From the NCBI GenBank assembly GCA_958295785.1, contig OY282377.1:5148896-5212895 (forward strand): 64,000 bases of DNA, in the 5' to 3' direction. The position numbers and the translations under genes are program-made. The DNA comes from an uncultured Latescibacterota bacterium. GTDB lineage: Bacteria > Latescibacterota > UBA2968. Positions 53,880-62,460 of the stretch are shown one piece after another. The first letter of the stretch is position 1. The number at the start of each line of letters is the position of its first letter. The notes beneath the pieces are model-generated. The model ran no database searches and was not told the origin of the DNA. It saw only the letters and a list, made by a program, of their open reading frames with translations.

Positions 53880-54143
53880 CTAAACCTGTGCTTCGCCGTA
53901 GAGGTCAATGCGTTCTCGGAGGGAGGGCTTGAGGAAGACATCGTCAAGGGGCAGTTGGGAAAAAGCGCGGGCGAGGAGTTCGACCTGCGTGGGCACATCG
54001 AGGCGGTAATCGAGAATGATGCGCTGTTCGCCGCGCACCACGCACAAGCCACCCGTGCCGCCCATGAGGTCTTCGCGGGATACGGGAATGTTCAAGCGAT
54101 AGGCGAGGGCTTCAAATTCTTGAAGGAGTTGGGAATCGGTCAT
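53880..54143 (-). CDS. conserved small protein of unknown function
   Basis: The 87-residue acidic protein has an N-terminal helix (TDSQLLQEFEALAYRLNIPV) and a core GGTGGLCVVRGEQRIILDYR, with a C-terminal region RIDLYGEAQV. I recognise it only as a conserved bacterial small protein without a named function. It converges with manA, whose stop is four bases away. Confidence 0.65.
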   Translation of the reverse strand: MTDSQLLQEFEALAYRLNIPVSREDLMGGTGGLCVVRGEQRIILDYRLDVPTQVELLARAFSQLPLDDVFLKPSLRERIDLYGEAQV

Positions 54144-54252
54144 GGGATAGAGTTGGGGGTTGTGGACTGAGGGCGGGTTGGACGTTGCACTATCGACTCG
54201 GGGGCGGCGTTGGAGGTGGTAGAGGAAGGGCGCAAATTAAACACGGATGCCA

Positions 54253-55824
54253 TCACATGCCCCAAATGTCGATCTCGACCCCGCTGTCCAACGCCCGGCG
54301 ATTCCGAAATATCTTATCCTTCCAACGCCGGTCCTCGCGCCGGTCAAAAACCACCAGATGACCCGCCTCTGCATCGCAGCGATCCATGTACTCGGCGGTC
54401 TGTTCCAACCCCTCGGCGAGGGTCTGTTCCAAGCTCTTGCGGAGAATTTTGCACTCAATGACAAACTTGCGCGTCCGCTCGCCCTGCGGCCAGATGATGA
54501 GCAGATCGGTGCGTCTCCGACCCAAGCCATACTCCCGCTCGATGCGCCCGCCGCTGTTCACGATCCGTTGCAAAAACGCTTGAAGCAACAGTTGCGGGCC
54601 GGCTCCCTTGTACTGGAATCGCTCGACCCAATGCTCTGAGTGCTCGCGGAAGAAGGTCTGAAACGCGGTCAGCAACTCGACCACATCCAAGCCACCATCG
54701 GCAGTGACGTACCAGGCCGCGTCCTCCACAAGGCCGGCCTGTGCGGCGTAGGTCAGTTCGCGGGGGACGACCTCGGCGTAGATCGGGTTGGCAATGCGGA
54801 GGGGCTCGTCCTTGGCGACCAACCCCAGATCGCGGATATACTCGAGGTCCTCGGCAGAGAAGTCTCGGTCTTCGCCGCCGCTGAGCAAGGGCTCGACGAT
54901 GCGCCGCACGCGGTCTTCCTGCAACTTGTCAACCAACTGATCCAAGTGCGTCTCTCGGCGCAAGATGAGTTGCTCGCGGGCTTCGAGAATGGCCTCGGCG
55001 GTGATCAGACGCTGGCGATCTTTCGCGCCTTCGCCATCAAAGCAGGTTTCGTCTGCCAGCGCGTTGACCAGCCACGGTTGCCCTTGCGTCTGCGTCCAGA
55101 TTGTCTCCTGCGCGTCTGCGGTAAACGCTTGTCCCGTTTCCTCGGTGTGCTGACCGAGCAGGGCGAGCACCTCATCCCGCGAGAAGTCGCCCAAACGCAG
55201 CGATCTCGCTTTGATGTTGAACGCACTGCCACCGGCGATAACGGCGTTTTCGGCACGCGACCGGATCCGGTAATCGCGCACATCGCGCACCCCACACAGC
55301 ACCACGCTTTGCGGAAAACTTCCCGGACGACGGACATAGCCCGCTCTGAGTTGACGCAGCACCGATAGGAGCACATCGCCGAGCAGCGCGTCTATTTCGT
55401 CGATCAGCAGCACCAAGGGTTTCGCAGTCGCCTCGGCCCAGCGCGTCAACGCCTCGCCGAAAGCCCCCGGTCCATACTCGGTCAAAATGTCGAACCAAAC
55501 CCCGTCGAGAAACCCGTCGCCCAAGGAACGCGACCAAGAGGCCAGTTGCCCCAAGATGACCTGTGTCGCCCGTTCGACATCTTCGCGCATGGCTTGGGCG
55601 GCTTCCACATTGACGTACACACAGCGGTAGGTGCCCTCGGCGTTGAGCAGATCGCGCAGTGCCAACAGCGCAGAGGTCTTGCCCGTCTGCCGAGGCGCGT
55701 GCATCACGAAGTAGCGTTTGTCGCGGATGAGGCGGCGCACGTCGGCGAGATTCAATCGTTCCAAGGGCGGGATGCAGTAGTGGTCGGCTGCCACCACCGG
55801 CCCGGTGGTGTTGAAAAAGCGCAT
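54253..55824 (-). CDS. AAA ATPase fused to a PD-(D/E)XK nuclease-like domain
   Basis: The 523-residue protein has Walker A APRQTGKT (~43-50) and Walker B LVLLIDEIDA (~137-146), within the STAND/MNS-like AAA group that resembles DUF4143-type ATPases. A winged-helix-like linker (~300-350) follows. The C-terminal ~150 residues contain GRRRTDLLIIW and KFVIECKI, the Asp and Glu-x-Lys of a PD-(D/E)XK fold. Families of this kind are frequent in uncultured phyla and are suspected to be defence or mobile-element genes. The start at 55824 is the conserved MRFFNTTGPV. Confidence 0.85.
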   Translation of the reverse strand: MRFFNTTGPVVAADHYCIPPLERLNLADVRRLIRDKRYFVMHAPRQTGKTSALLALRDLLNAEGTYRCVYVNVEAAQAMREDVERATQVILGQLASWSRSLGDGFLDGVWFDILTEYGPGAFGEALTRWAEATAKPLVLLIDEIDALLGDVLLSVLRQLRAGYVRRPGSFPQSVVLCGVRDVRDYRIRSRAENAVIAGGSAFNIKARSLRLGDFSRDEVLALLGQHTEETGQAFTADAQETIWTQTQGQPWLVNALADETCFDGEGAKDRQRLITAEAILEAREQLILRRETHLDQLVDKLQEDRVRRIVEPLLSGGEDRDFSAEDLEYIRDLGLVAKDEPLRIANPIYAEVVPRELTYAAQAGLVEDAAWYVTADGGLDVVELLTAFQTFFREHSEHWVERFQYKGAGPQLLLQAFLQRIVNSGGRIEREYGLGRRRTDLLIIWPQGERTRKFVIECKILRKSLEQTLAEGLEQTAEYMDRCDAEAGHLVVFDRREDRRWKDKIFRNRRALDSGVEIDIWGM

Positions 55825-55930
55825 GACGCACGTATCCTTTTTTGTGGTTGGGTTGAGGCAATATAGCGCAGGAAAAGAAAATGCACAAATGGATGGGGGA
55901 CAGTAAAAATAAAAGTGCCTGTCCCTGTCT

Positions 55931-56406
55931 TATACCAAATTGAATAGCTGTTGTCCTCATGTGATGCGCTATGTTGCCCGCAAGCGATCCCCTTGACGTT
56001 CCGCAGTCATTCAGAAAATCCATTGCAAAAATGCCATCGCGCACAGCGCGCAAGGCCGTCTCGCAACCCACCTCCCTCTTGCAACTCTCTTCGCAGGCCA
56101 GCGCATGTCGTGCGACCCGCAAAGCGATTTGCGCTGTGCCAGCCTCTCGGCGCATGAGAGCGGCATTTTTGAACTGCTGGGGCAGTTGTACCCCGCTCGC
56201 CGACTTTTTTTTGCTGTTGAAAAAAAGTCGGTCGCCGCACGCCGTAGGCACAGGCGTAGCCAACGCATCGAAGGCAACCCACAAGGAGGCAGAACCAAAT
56301 GCTTGAGACGAGCAACGCATGATCTCTACGGAACGTCTGTTCCCAATTCCTCATTCATCCCTAATGGGAGGCAGAATACGGAGAAATAAAAATCAATTTG
56401 GCATTA
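55931..56406 (-). mobile_element. MITE-like ~450-bp element, copy D
   Basis: Fourth copy, inverted, with both ends kept (TATACCAAATTG at 55931 and CAATTTGGCATTA at its other end). The inner stem CCGAC plus T8 (56200-56212) pairs with A7 plus GTCGG (56220-56231), the compensated version of copy A's CTTCC/GGAAG stem. It lies between the AAA/nuclease gene and the DUF2357 gene. Confidence 0.7.
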
Positions 56407-56416
56407 AAGTTTGACA

Positions 56417-56442
56417 GGCGCGCACGGGGCCATGCCCCTCTG
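56417..56442 (+). repeat. degenerate dispersed hairpin repeat
   Basis: AGGCGCGCACGGGGCCATGC and CCCT recall the hairpin but the stem is eroded. Confidence 0.45.
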
Positions 56443-56475
56443 CACTCGCCCTTCGTGTCCTTCGCGGATCCCGCA

Positions 56476-58059
56476 TCACATCAAAACCTGTTCCGCGATG
56501 TATTCCCGCAAAGCGGATGCGGTTTTTGCATCGCCGGGCAGGAGCGGGAGACCGCCGATGCCGTGGGTCAGGCTGGTGCAAAAAGCGTGCGTGCGATACG
56601 CGGGATCGGCCGGCGCGGGAAACAGGACGATGGCACTTTTGAGGATGCGCTGAAAAGCCGTGGCGGTCACCTGACCGATGGCGTCTCGATAAGCGTGCAT
56701 TTTGTCGATGTCTTCGCGCATGGGAATCCACACGCCATTGTGATCTTCGCGGCGATATTTGGCGTCAAAAGCGTGAATGGCGCGTTGGTTGCCGGGCGTG
56801 TGAACTTCAATGACGATATCGGGCCTCAGATCGTGCGTGAGGGCGCGTCCGGACGCGGTGGTATAGGTCGGGTTGTACAGGCAGCGGATGCGACGCGCAT
56901 CGCGCTGGAGATGGATCGCAGAGGGTTCGCCCTGCGTTGGGGAAACGCTCAGCCCGCGCTCGGTGAGGTGAAAGAGATTGCTGTCATGGGTCGGGACAAA
57001 TCCGAGGTCGCACAGGGTTTGGACGAGGGTAAAATAGATCCAGTATTCGTAGAGCACATGCGTATCCCGATAGGACAGGTCAAAAGGGCCACCCACACAC
57101 GGGGCGAGGGCGCGGTTGAGGGCGCGGATCAGGGCGAAAGCCGTTTGGTAACGCGCATCGAGATGAACGGGCACGGGATCGCCGCGCCGCGCGGGGGATA
57201 GCGGGAGCAAGCGCAGAAAGTGATTGACATTCGTTTTCAGGCGATGCCCAAGGGCCGTATGCGCGATGGTTTGGGCGCGCCGAGACACGCGCTCGAGGTG
57301 GGCAACGAGATGGCGATTGCGCGGGGTGTCGATGTCGGGTTGCCGATGGGTTTCGCGCACATGCGTATAGCCAATCCCCTCTGTCAGGGATGGATGGCGA
57401 TGCGTGTCGGATGTCCAAAATTGTGGCGAGCGGATTAAATGGGCGATGGCATGGGGATCGCGTCCGTGTGCGCGGTCAACCGCGCGGATGCGTTGCGCGG
57501 TTTTGAGGTGGCGATCCGGGCGTTTGACTATCGCGTGCAAGGTGCGGACGAGTTGGTTGAGAAGTTGATCGAGCACTTGGTGAAAGTCCAACGCGCCGCC
57601 TTGGGCGTCTGTCAGGTGGGTCGCGATCCGCGCGTGATTGGGCAATAGGTAAAGGAGTTGCCGGCTGACGCGCTGGAGTTCATCGCGCATGATGTGATAA
57701 TCGGTTTCGTAATCGAGGCGCGACGGGCGCACTTCGAGTTCTGCATAGAGGAGGTCCGCATCGCCTGCGCGAATGCAAAAGCGAATGTGCCCCGGGTGGT
57801 CGCCGGTTGCGAGCCGCCCCCAAAGCGCGTGCCCGTCGCGGAGAAACCCCATCGCTTCGGCGGGTTGATCATTGATAAAGACCGAGATGTTTTCCCCATT
57901 GCGCGGGCGGATGAGGCAATTGCATTCGGTAGATTCCGAGAGGTGGTCGCCGTCAAAACTCTGCACGGGCGAGAGCAAAATGCGGGCGCGGTCGTTTTGC
58001 GCGACCAAGCCCTCGGTTGTTTGCGCGAAAACTGCGCGGATGTGTTGACGTGCGTTCAT
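56476..58059 (-). CDS. DUF2357 family nuclease (McrC-like)
   Basis: The 527-residue protein is of the DUF2357 group, which is associated with McrB-type GTPases and LlaJI-like restriction. The N-terminal half is a helical/beta DUF2357 region; the C-terminal ~200 residues contain a PD-(D/E)XK core (LRPDIVIEV then HAFDAKYRRED). McrC-type partners normally act with an McrB-like GTPase; none is in the window. The start at 58059 is chosen for the conserved N-terminus; a longer frame exists upstream. It may belong to the same defence patch as the AAA/nuclease gene across copy D. Confidence 0.78.
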   Translation of the reverse strand: MNARQHIRAVFAQTTEGLVAQNDRARILLSPVQSFDGDHLSESTECNCLIRPRNGENISVFINDQPAEAMGFLRDGHALWGRLATGDHPGHIRFCIRAGDADLLYAELEVRPSRLDYETDYHIMRDELQRVSRQLLYLLPNHARIATHLTDAQGGALDFHQVLDQLLNQLVRTLHAIVKRPDRHLKTAQRIRAVDRAHGRDPHAIAHLIRSPQFWTSDTHRHPSLTEGIGYTHVRETHRQPDIDTPRNRHLVAHLERVSRRAQTIAHTALGHRLKTNVNHFLRLLPLSPARRGDPVPVHLDARYQTAFALIRALNRALAPCVGGPFDLSYRDTHVLYEYWIYFTLVQTLCDLGFVPTHDSNLFHLTERGLSVSPTQGEPSAIHLQRDARRIRCLYNPTYTTASGRALTHDLRPDIVIEVHTPGNQRAIHAFDAKYRREDHNGVWIPMREDIDKMHAYRDAIGQVTATAFQRILKSAIVLFPAPADPAYRTHAFCTSLTHGIGGLPLLPGDAKTASALREYIAEQVLM

Positions 58060-58111
58060 AGATCGCGTAGATTTTGAGGAGCGTCCCGTCCACCCTGTTA
58101 GGGAGGTCGCT

Positions 58112-58303
58112 ATGGCTGTCAATGTCACAATAAAAAATATCCCGCCCAAACTCTACAAAAAACGGAAGGCACGCGCTGTCGCGCACCGCCAGCGCGTGGA
58201 AAAAATGCTCGCCAGAATCGAGGCATTGAGAAATCGCGTTTCCGACGCGCCGCCTTTGACAGATGAGTTTTTGCGAAAAGCAAAAGAAGAAGGTCGCCCA
58301 TGA
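58112..58303 (+). CDS. FitA-like ribbon-helix-helix antitoxin, probably degenerate
   Basis: The 63-residue product begins AVNVTIKNIPPKLYKKRKAR, the RHH strand and first helix of FitA/VapB-type antitoxins. The usual hinge to a second helix (RRSLNSEVI-like) is missing and replaced by VEKMLARIEALR. The tail EFLRKAKEEGRP is normal for the toxin-binding part. The stop overlaps the ATG of a 13-residue toxin relic in the classical ATGA arrangement. Confidence 0.6.
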   Translation: MAVNVTIKNIPPKLYKKRKARAVAHRQRVEKMLARIEALRNRVSDAPPLTDEFLRKAKEEGRP

Positions 58304-58341
58304 TTTTGTCGATACAGCGGTTTCACTTGAAGATTTTTTGA
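58300..58341 (+). pseudogene. relic of a PIN-domain toxin start
   Basis: An ATG overlapping the antitoxin stop opens a 13-residue frame; the adjacent frame reads FVDTAV, like the VDTNV start of VapC toxins, then runs to a stop within the next ~45 bases. No PIN domain follows. Confidence 0.35.
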
Positions 58342-58357
58342 ACGAAGAGGAGAAAGT

Positions 58358-58993
58358 GTGATTCGCGCCATTTTGTGGGATAATGATGGGGTGCTCGTGG
58401 ATACGGAGGGCCTGTACTTTCAGGCGGGACGGGAAATATTGGCGACGCAGGGCGTTGCGTTGACGCGAGAGGATTTTGCCGAACAGTCGCTCAAAAAGGG
58501 GGAAAGTGTATTCGACTTTTTGCCCGATCAAAATGCCGAATTGATCGAGCGATTGCGCGCAAAACGCAATGCGCGATACAGCGCGTTGTTGGCGGAAGGT
58601 GCGCGGGTTTTGGATGGCGTGGTGGAAACGCTGAACGCGCTACATGGGCGCGTGCGAATGGGCATTGTGACCGGGTCGCTCAGGCAACACTTTGACATTA
58701 TCCACGCGCAGACGAGGTTGTTGCACTTTTTCGAGTTTGTGGTCGCGCGGGAAGATTACGCAGAGGCAAAGCCCCATCCCGATGCGTATTTGACGGCGAT
58801 GCGATTGCACGGATTAACCCCCGAGATCTGCGTTGTCGTAGAGGATTCAGAACGCGGATGCGTCGCCGCGGCAAAGGCCGGCCTGCGCGTGCTGGCTGTG
58901 CCAAATGCGTTGTCACAACGCGGCGATTTTTCGTCCGCATACAAAGTTTTGAACTCGGTGCGAGAGGTCGTGGATGAGGTGGAGAGGTTGTGA
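58358..58993 (+). CDS. HAD-superfamily phosphatase (beta-phosphoglucomutase-like)
   Basis: The 211-residue product has motif I WDNDGVLVDTE (nucleophile Asp), motif II VTGS, motif III Lys in AKPHPDAY, and motif IV VEDSERG. A cap domain lies at ~15-85. It probably dephosphorylates a sugar phosphate or phosphoglycolate. The start is GTG at 58358, with GAGGAG seven bases upstream, and no ATG fits. Confidence 0.9.
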   Translation: MIRAILWDNDGVLVDTEGLYFQAGREILATQGVALTREDFAEQSLKKGESVFDFLPDQNAELIERLRAKRNARYSALLAEGARVLDGVVETLNALHGRVRMGIVTGSLRQHFDIIHAQTRLLHFFEFVVAREDYAEAKPHPDAYLTAMRLHGLTPEICVVVEDSERGCVAAAKAGLRVLAVPNALSQRGDFSSAYKVLNSVREVVDEVERL

Positions 58994-59021
58994 TGAGGTA
59001 TATTTTTTTAGGAGATATCCA

Positions 59022-61094
59022 ATGCGTAATCCAAAAAACAATCCCCTGCTGGTGACAGACAACTTGCCGCGGTACGATGAAATCCTGCCCGAGCACGTCG
59101 TGCCGGGGGTGAAGCAGGTGTTGGCAGATGCGGAAAAACGAATCGCGGCCTTGGAGGAAAATTTGACGCCCACCTGGGATGGCTTGCTCGTGCCGCTCGA
59201 GGAGATCGGCCTGCCCTTTTCTTATGCGTGGGGGCCGGTCGGGCATTTGATGGGTGTGAAAAATTCGGATGAATTGCGCCGCGCACACGAGGAGGTTTTG
59301 CAAGATGTGGTGGCTTATGGCTTGCGCGTGAAGCAAAGCCGTCCCATTTACGAAGGCTTGGTGGCGATTCGAGAGGGCGGGGAATGGGCAAGGCTCGACG
59401 AGGCACAAAAGCGATGTGTCGCGCTGAAAATTCGCACAGCCGAACACGCGGGTGTGGGCTTGACGGGCGAGGCAAAAGAACGCTTCAACGAGATCGCCAA
59501 AATCCTGTCGCAGATCAGAACGGATTTTTCCAACCATGTGCTGGATGCGACCAAGGCTTACGAGTTGATCATCGACGACAAAAAAGACGCAGAGGGCTGG
59601 CCGAACAGTTTGCGACAAGTGGCCGCGCAATCCCACCGGCAGGCCAATGAGGGCAGCCGCGCGACAGCGGAAGACGGCCCGTGGCGCATCACGCTGGATT
59701 TTCCGAGTTTTTATCCGTTTATGCAACACCATCGGGGGCGCGACCACCGCGAGCAGGTGTACAAAGCGTATACCCAACGCGCGTCTTCGGGCGAGTTGGA
59801 CAACAGCGCGTTGATCGCCCGCACCTTAAAATTGCGACTCGAACAGGCCGCGCTCTTGGGATTTGAAACGTATGCGGACTGGAGCTTAGACGCCAAAATG
59901 GCCCCGGATGTCGCTGCGGTATCGCGCATGATCGGCGAGTTGCAAGGCGCGGCGCAGGTGCATAGCGTGCGCGATTTTGAGGCGTTGCAGGCATTGGCAA
60001 AGGCGAATGGGCAAAAAGAGCCGGTGATGCACTGGGATGTGTCGTTTTGGTCAGAGCGGTTGCGCGAGCAAAAATTCGACTATACCGACGATCAGTTGCG
60101 CCCCTATTTTCCGTTGCCCAAAGTGCTCGACGGCATGTTCGCGCTCTCCGAGCGGCTGTTCGACATTGAGATTGTGCGCGCAGAGGGCGCAGCCGCGCAC
60201 AAGTGGCACGAAGACGTGCAGTTTTTCACTGTGTTGCGCGATGGCGAGCGCGTTGCGTCGTTTTATTTGGATCCCTATTCGCGCCCGGCGGAAAAGCGCG
60301 GGGGCGCGTGGATGGACGATTGTTTGGGTCGGCAATGGCTCAATGGCGCGTTGCGCTTGCCCGTGGTGCATCTGGTGTGCAATGGGACGCCGCCTGTGGG
60401 CGAGACGCCGTCGCTGATGAGTTTTTCAGAGGTGGAGACCCTGTTCCACGAGTTTGGACACGGGTTGCAGGGCATGTTGACCACCGTCGATTATGCCGAC
60501 GTGGCCGGGTTGAGCGGCGTGGAATGGGACGCCGTGGAGATCGCCAGCCAGTTTATGGAAAACTGGTGTTATCACAAACCCACGCTGATCGGGATGACCG
60601 CGCATGTGGAAACCGGGGATCCCTTGCCGGATGACTTGTTTGAAAAAATCGCGGCCGCGCGCACGTTTCAAGCCGGATCTTCGATGATGCGACAGTTGTC
60701 CTTTGGCAAGACCGACATGTTGCTGCATTCGGCTTACGACCCCGACGGCGAAGAAACGGCGTTTGATGTGGAACGCCGCGTCATCGGAGAAATGGCCGTG
60801 CTGCCCCCGCTGCCCGAAAGTCGCTTCTTGTGCTCGTTTTCCCATATTTTTGCCGGCGGATATGCGGCCGGATATTACAGCTACAAGTGGTCCGAGGTGT
60901 TGAGCGCGGATGCGTTCGGCGCGTTTGAAGAGGCCGGGCTGGACGACGAAGCCGCCGTAAAAGCGACCGGGCGCCGGTTTCGAGATACGATTCTCGCATT
61001 GGGCGGCGGCAAACCCCCCATGGATGTGTATCGAGCATTTCGCGGGCGCGAACCGAGCACAGAGGCGTTGCTGCGCCACAACGGGCTTTTGTAA
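59022..61094 (+). CDS. M3-family oligopeptidase (oligopeptidase A/PrlC-like)
   Basis: The 690-residue zinc peptidase cuts short peptides in the cytosol. The HEFGH motif is at 476-480, with the downstream Glu ligand in EIASQFMEN. The N-terminal half is the helical lid and the ending QPF-like KPPMDVYRAFRGREPS is conserved. AGGAG is seven bases before the ATG. It follows the HAD gene by 28 bases and may be cotranscribed with it. Confidence 0.95.
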   Translation: MRNPKNNPLLVTDNLPRYDEILPEHVVPGVKQVLADAEKRIAALEENLTPTWDGLLVPLEEIGLPFSYAWGPVGHLMGVKNSDELRRAHEEVLQDVVAYGLRVKQSRPIYEGLVAIREGGEWARLDEAQKRCVALKIRTAEHAGVGLTGEAKERFNEIAKILSQIRTDFSNHVLDATKAYELIIDDKKDAEGWPNSLRQVAAQSHRQANEGSRATAEDGPWRITLDFPSFYPFMQHHRGRDHREQVYKAYTQRASSGELDNSALIARTLKLRLEQAALLGFETYADWSLDAKMAPDVAAVSRMIGELQGAAQVHSVRDFEALQALAKANGQKEPVMHWDVSFWSERLREQKFDYTDDQLRPYFPLPKVLDGMFALSERLFDIEIVRAEGAAAHKWHEDVQFFTVLRDGERVASFYLDPYSRPAEKRGGAWMDDCLGRQWLNGALRLPVVHLVCNGTPPVGETPSLMSFSEVETLFHEFGHGLQGMLTTVDYADVAGLSGVEWDAVEIASQFMENWCYHKPTLIGMTAHVETGDPLPDDLFEKIAAARTFQAGSSMMRQLSFGKTDMLLHSAYDPDGEETAFDVERRVIGEMAVLPPLPESRFLCSFSHIFAGGYAAGYYSYKWSEVLSADAFGAFEEAGLDDEAAVKATGRRFRDTILALGGGKPPMDVYRAFRGREPSTEALLRHNGLL

Positions 61095-61111
61095 TCAACG
61101 AGACATACGCG

Positions 61112-62383
61112 ATGCTGGAACGCATCTACAACTGGTTAATCGGTTTGGGCATCGAACTAGGGGTGGCTAAATATTGGATCGCCCCTGCGTTGGTTGGGCT
61201 GTGCATTTTGGCGCTGAGTGCGGTAAGCCATTTTGCGGTGAAGCGCGTTGCCTTGCGGGCGTTGCAATACGCAATAGCAAAAACGCAAGCGCCCTTGGAA
61301 ATCGCGGTTGGCGCGATTCGGATTCTCAATCGGTTAATGCCCCTAGTACCCGCATTCGTCATTTACAGTTTGATCGATCTGCCACTCGCGGAAATGACAG
61401 CGGAAAACCGGGATTATTGCGCGGCGATTGTGCGCAATATTTTGCTGATTTTTGTCGCGATCACCGGCATTCGGGTCGTTGGGGCATTGCTCGACGCCGC
61501 GCTGTCCGTTTATCAGACATTTGAGATCTCGCTCGAAATCCCTGGCAATGGTTTTGTACAGGTCTTGAAAATCCTGAATATTTTTGTCGGCGGCGTTTTA
61601 ATCCTCTCGATTTTTTTGGATCGCAACCCCATGTATTTCTTCAGCGCGTTGGGCGCGTTGACAGCCGTGCTTTTGTTGGTGTTTAAGGACGCGCTTTTGG
61701 GATTTGTGGCGGGCGTACAACTGAGTGCAAATAAAATGGTGGCGGTGGGCGATTGGATCGAGATGCCGAAGTACGACGCGGATGGGGAGGTGATCGAGGT
61801 GGCATTGACCACGGTGAAGGTGCAAAATTGGGACAAGACGATCACCGCGCTTCCAGCGTATTCACTGGTCGGCGATTCGTTCAAAAACTGGCGGGGCATG
61901 CGAGAATCGGGCGGGCGGCGGATTAAGCGATCAATTTTGATAGATGTTCAAACGATTGCGTTTTGCGACGAGGAGATGCTCGCGCGGTTTTCAAAAATTA
62001 AATACATTGCGGCGTATATCGAACAAAAAAGGGAAGAACTGGCGCGGTTCAACGATGAACAAGCGATGGATGAATCGAGGCTGGGGAATGGTCGGCGAAT
62101 GACCAATAGCGGCACGTTTCGGGCTTATGTGGTTGCGTATTTGAAACATCATCCGAAAATCAATCGGGACATGACGTTTTTGGTGCGGCAACTGGCGCCT
62201 GGGGAAAACGGCTTGCCGATTGAAATTTGCGTTTTTTGCAGCGACACGGCGTTGGAGCAGTACGAGGCGATTCAGGCGGATATTTTCGATCACCTTCTCG
62301 CGGTGGTGCCCGAGTTCGATCTCCGCGTATTTCAGGCGCCGACGGGAAGTGATTTTAAGAAACTGTCTCAATTTGTCCCCTAA
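61112..62383 (+). CDS. MscS-family mechanosensitive channel, YbdG-like
   Basis: The 423-residue channel has about five membrane helices (~20-215); the pore-lining segment is FFSALGALTAVLLLVFKDAL, followed by the MscS beta domain VGDWIEMP with a long C-terminal extension. The spacing and the insertion YDADGEVIEV resemble YbdG rather than MscS itself. These release solutes during osmotic downshift. It follows the M3 gene after 17 bases. Confidence 0.92.
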   Translation: MLERIYNWLIGLGIELGVAKYWIAPALVGLCILALSAVSHFAVKRVALRALQYAIAKTQAPLEIAVGAIRILNRLMPLVPAFVIYSLIDLPLAEMTAENRDYCAAIVRNILLIFVAITGIRVVGALLDAALSVYQTFEISLEIPGNGFVQVLKILNIFVGGVLILSIFLDRNPMYFFSALGALTAVLLLVFKDALLGFVAGVQLSANKMVAVGDWIEMPKYDADGEVIEVALTTVKVQNWDKTITALPAYSLVGDSFKNWRGMRESGGRRIKRSILIDVQTIAFCDEEMLARFSKIKYIAAYIEQKREELARFNDEQAMDESRLGNGRRMTNSGTFRAYVVAYLKHHPKINRDMTFLVRQLAPGENGLPIEICVFCSDTALEQYEAIQADIFDHLLAVVPEFDLRVFQAPTGSDFKKLSQFVP

Positions 62384-62460
62384 CCCTAAAGGGTCGGGGG
62401 TTCACGGGCTATTTTGATGATTGGAAATCGCTGGCGAAAAATAAAAGTGAGGAGAACACG

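Noticed and set aside
55172-56320. 382-codon minus-strand frame overlapping the AAA gene and MITE copy D
   Set aside because: Alternative frame of the AAA gene fused to repeat sequence; not conserved between the repeat copies.
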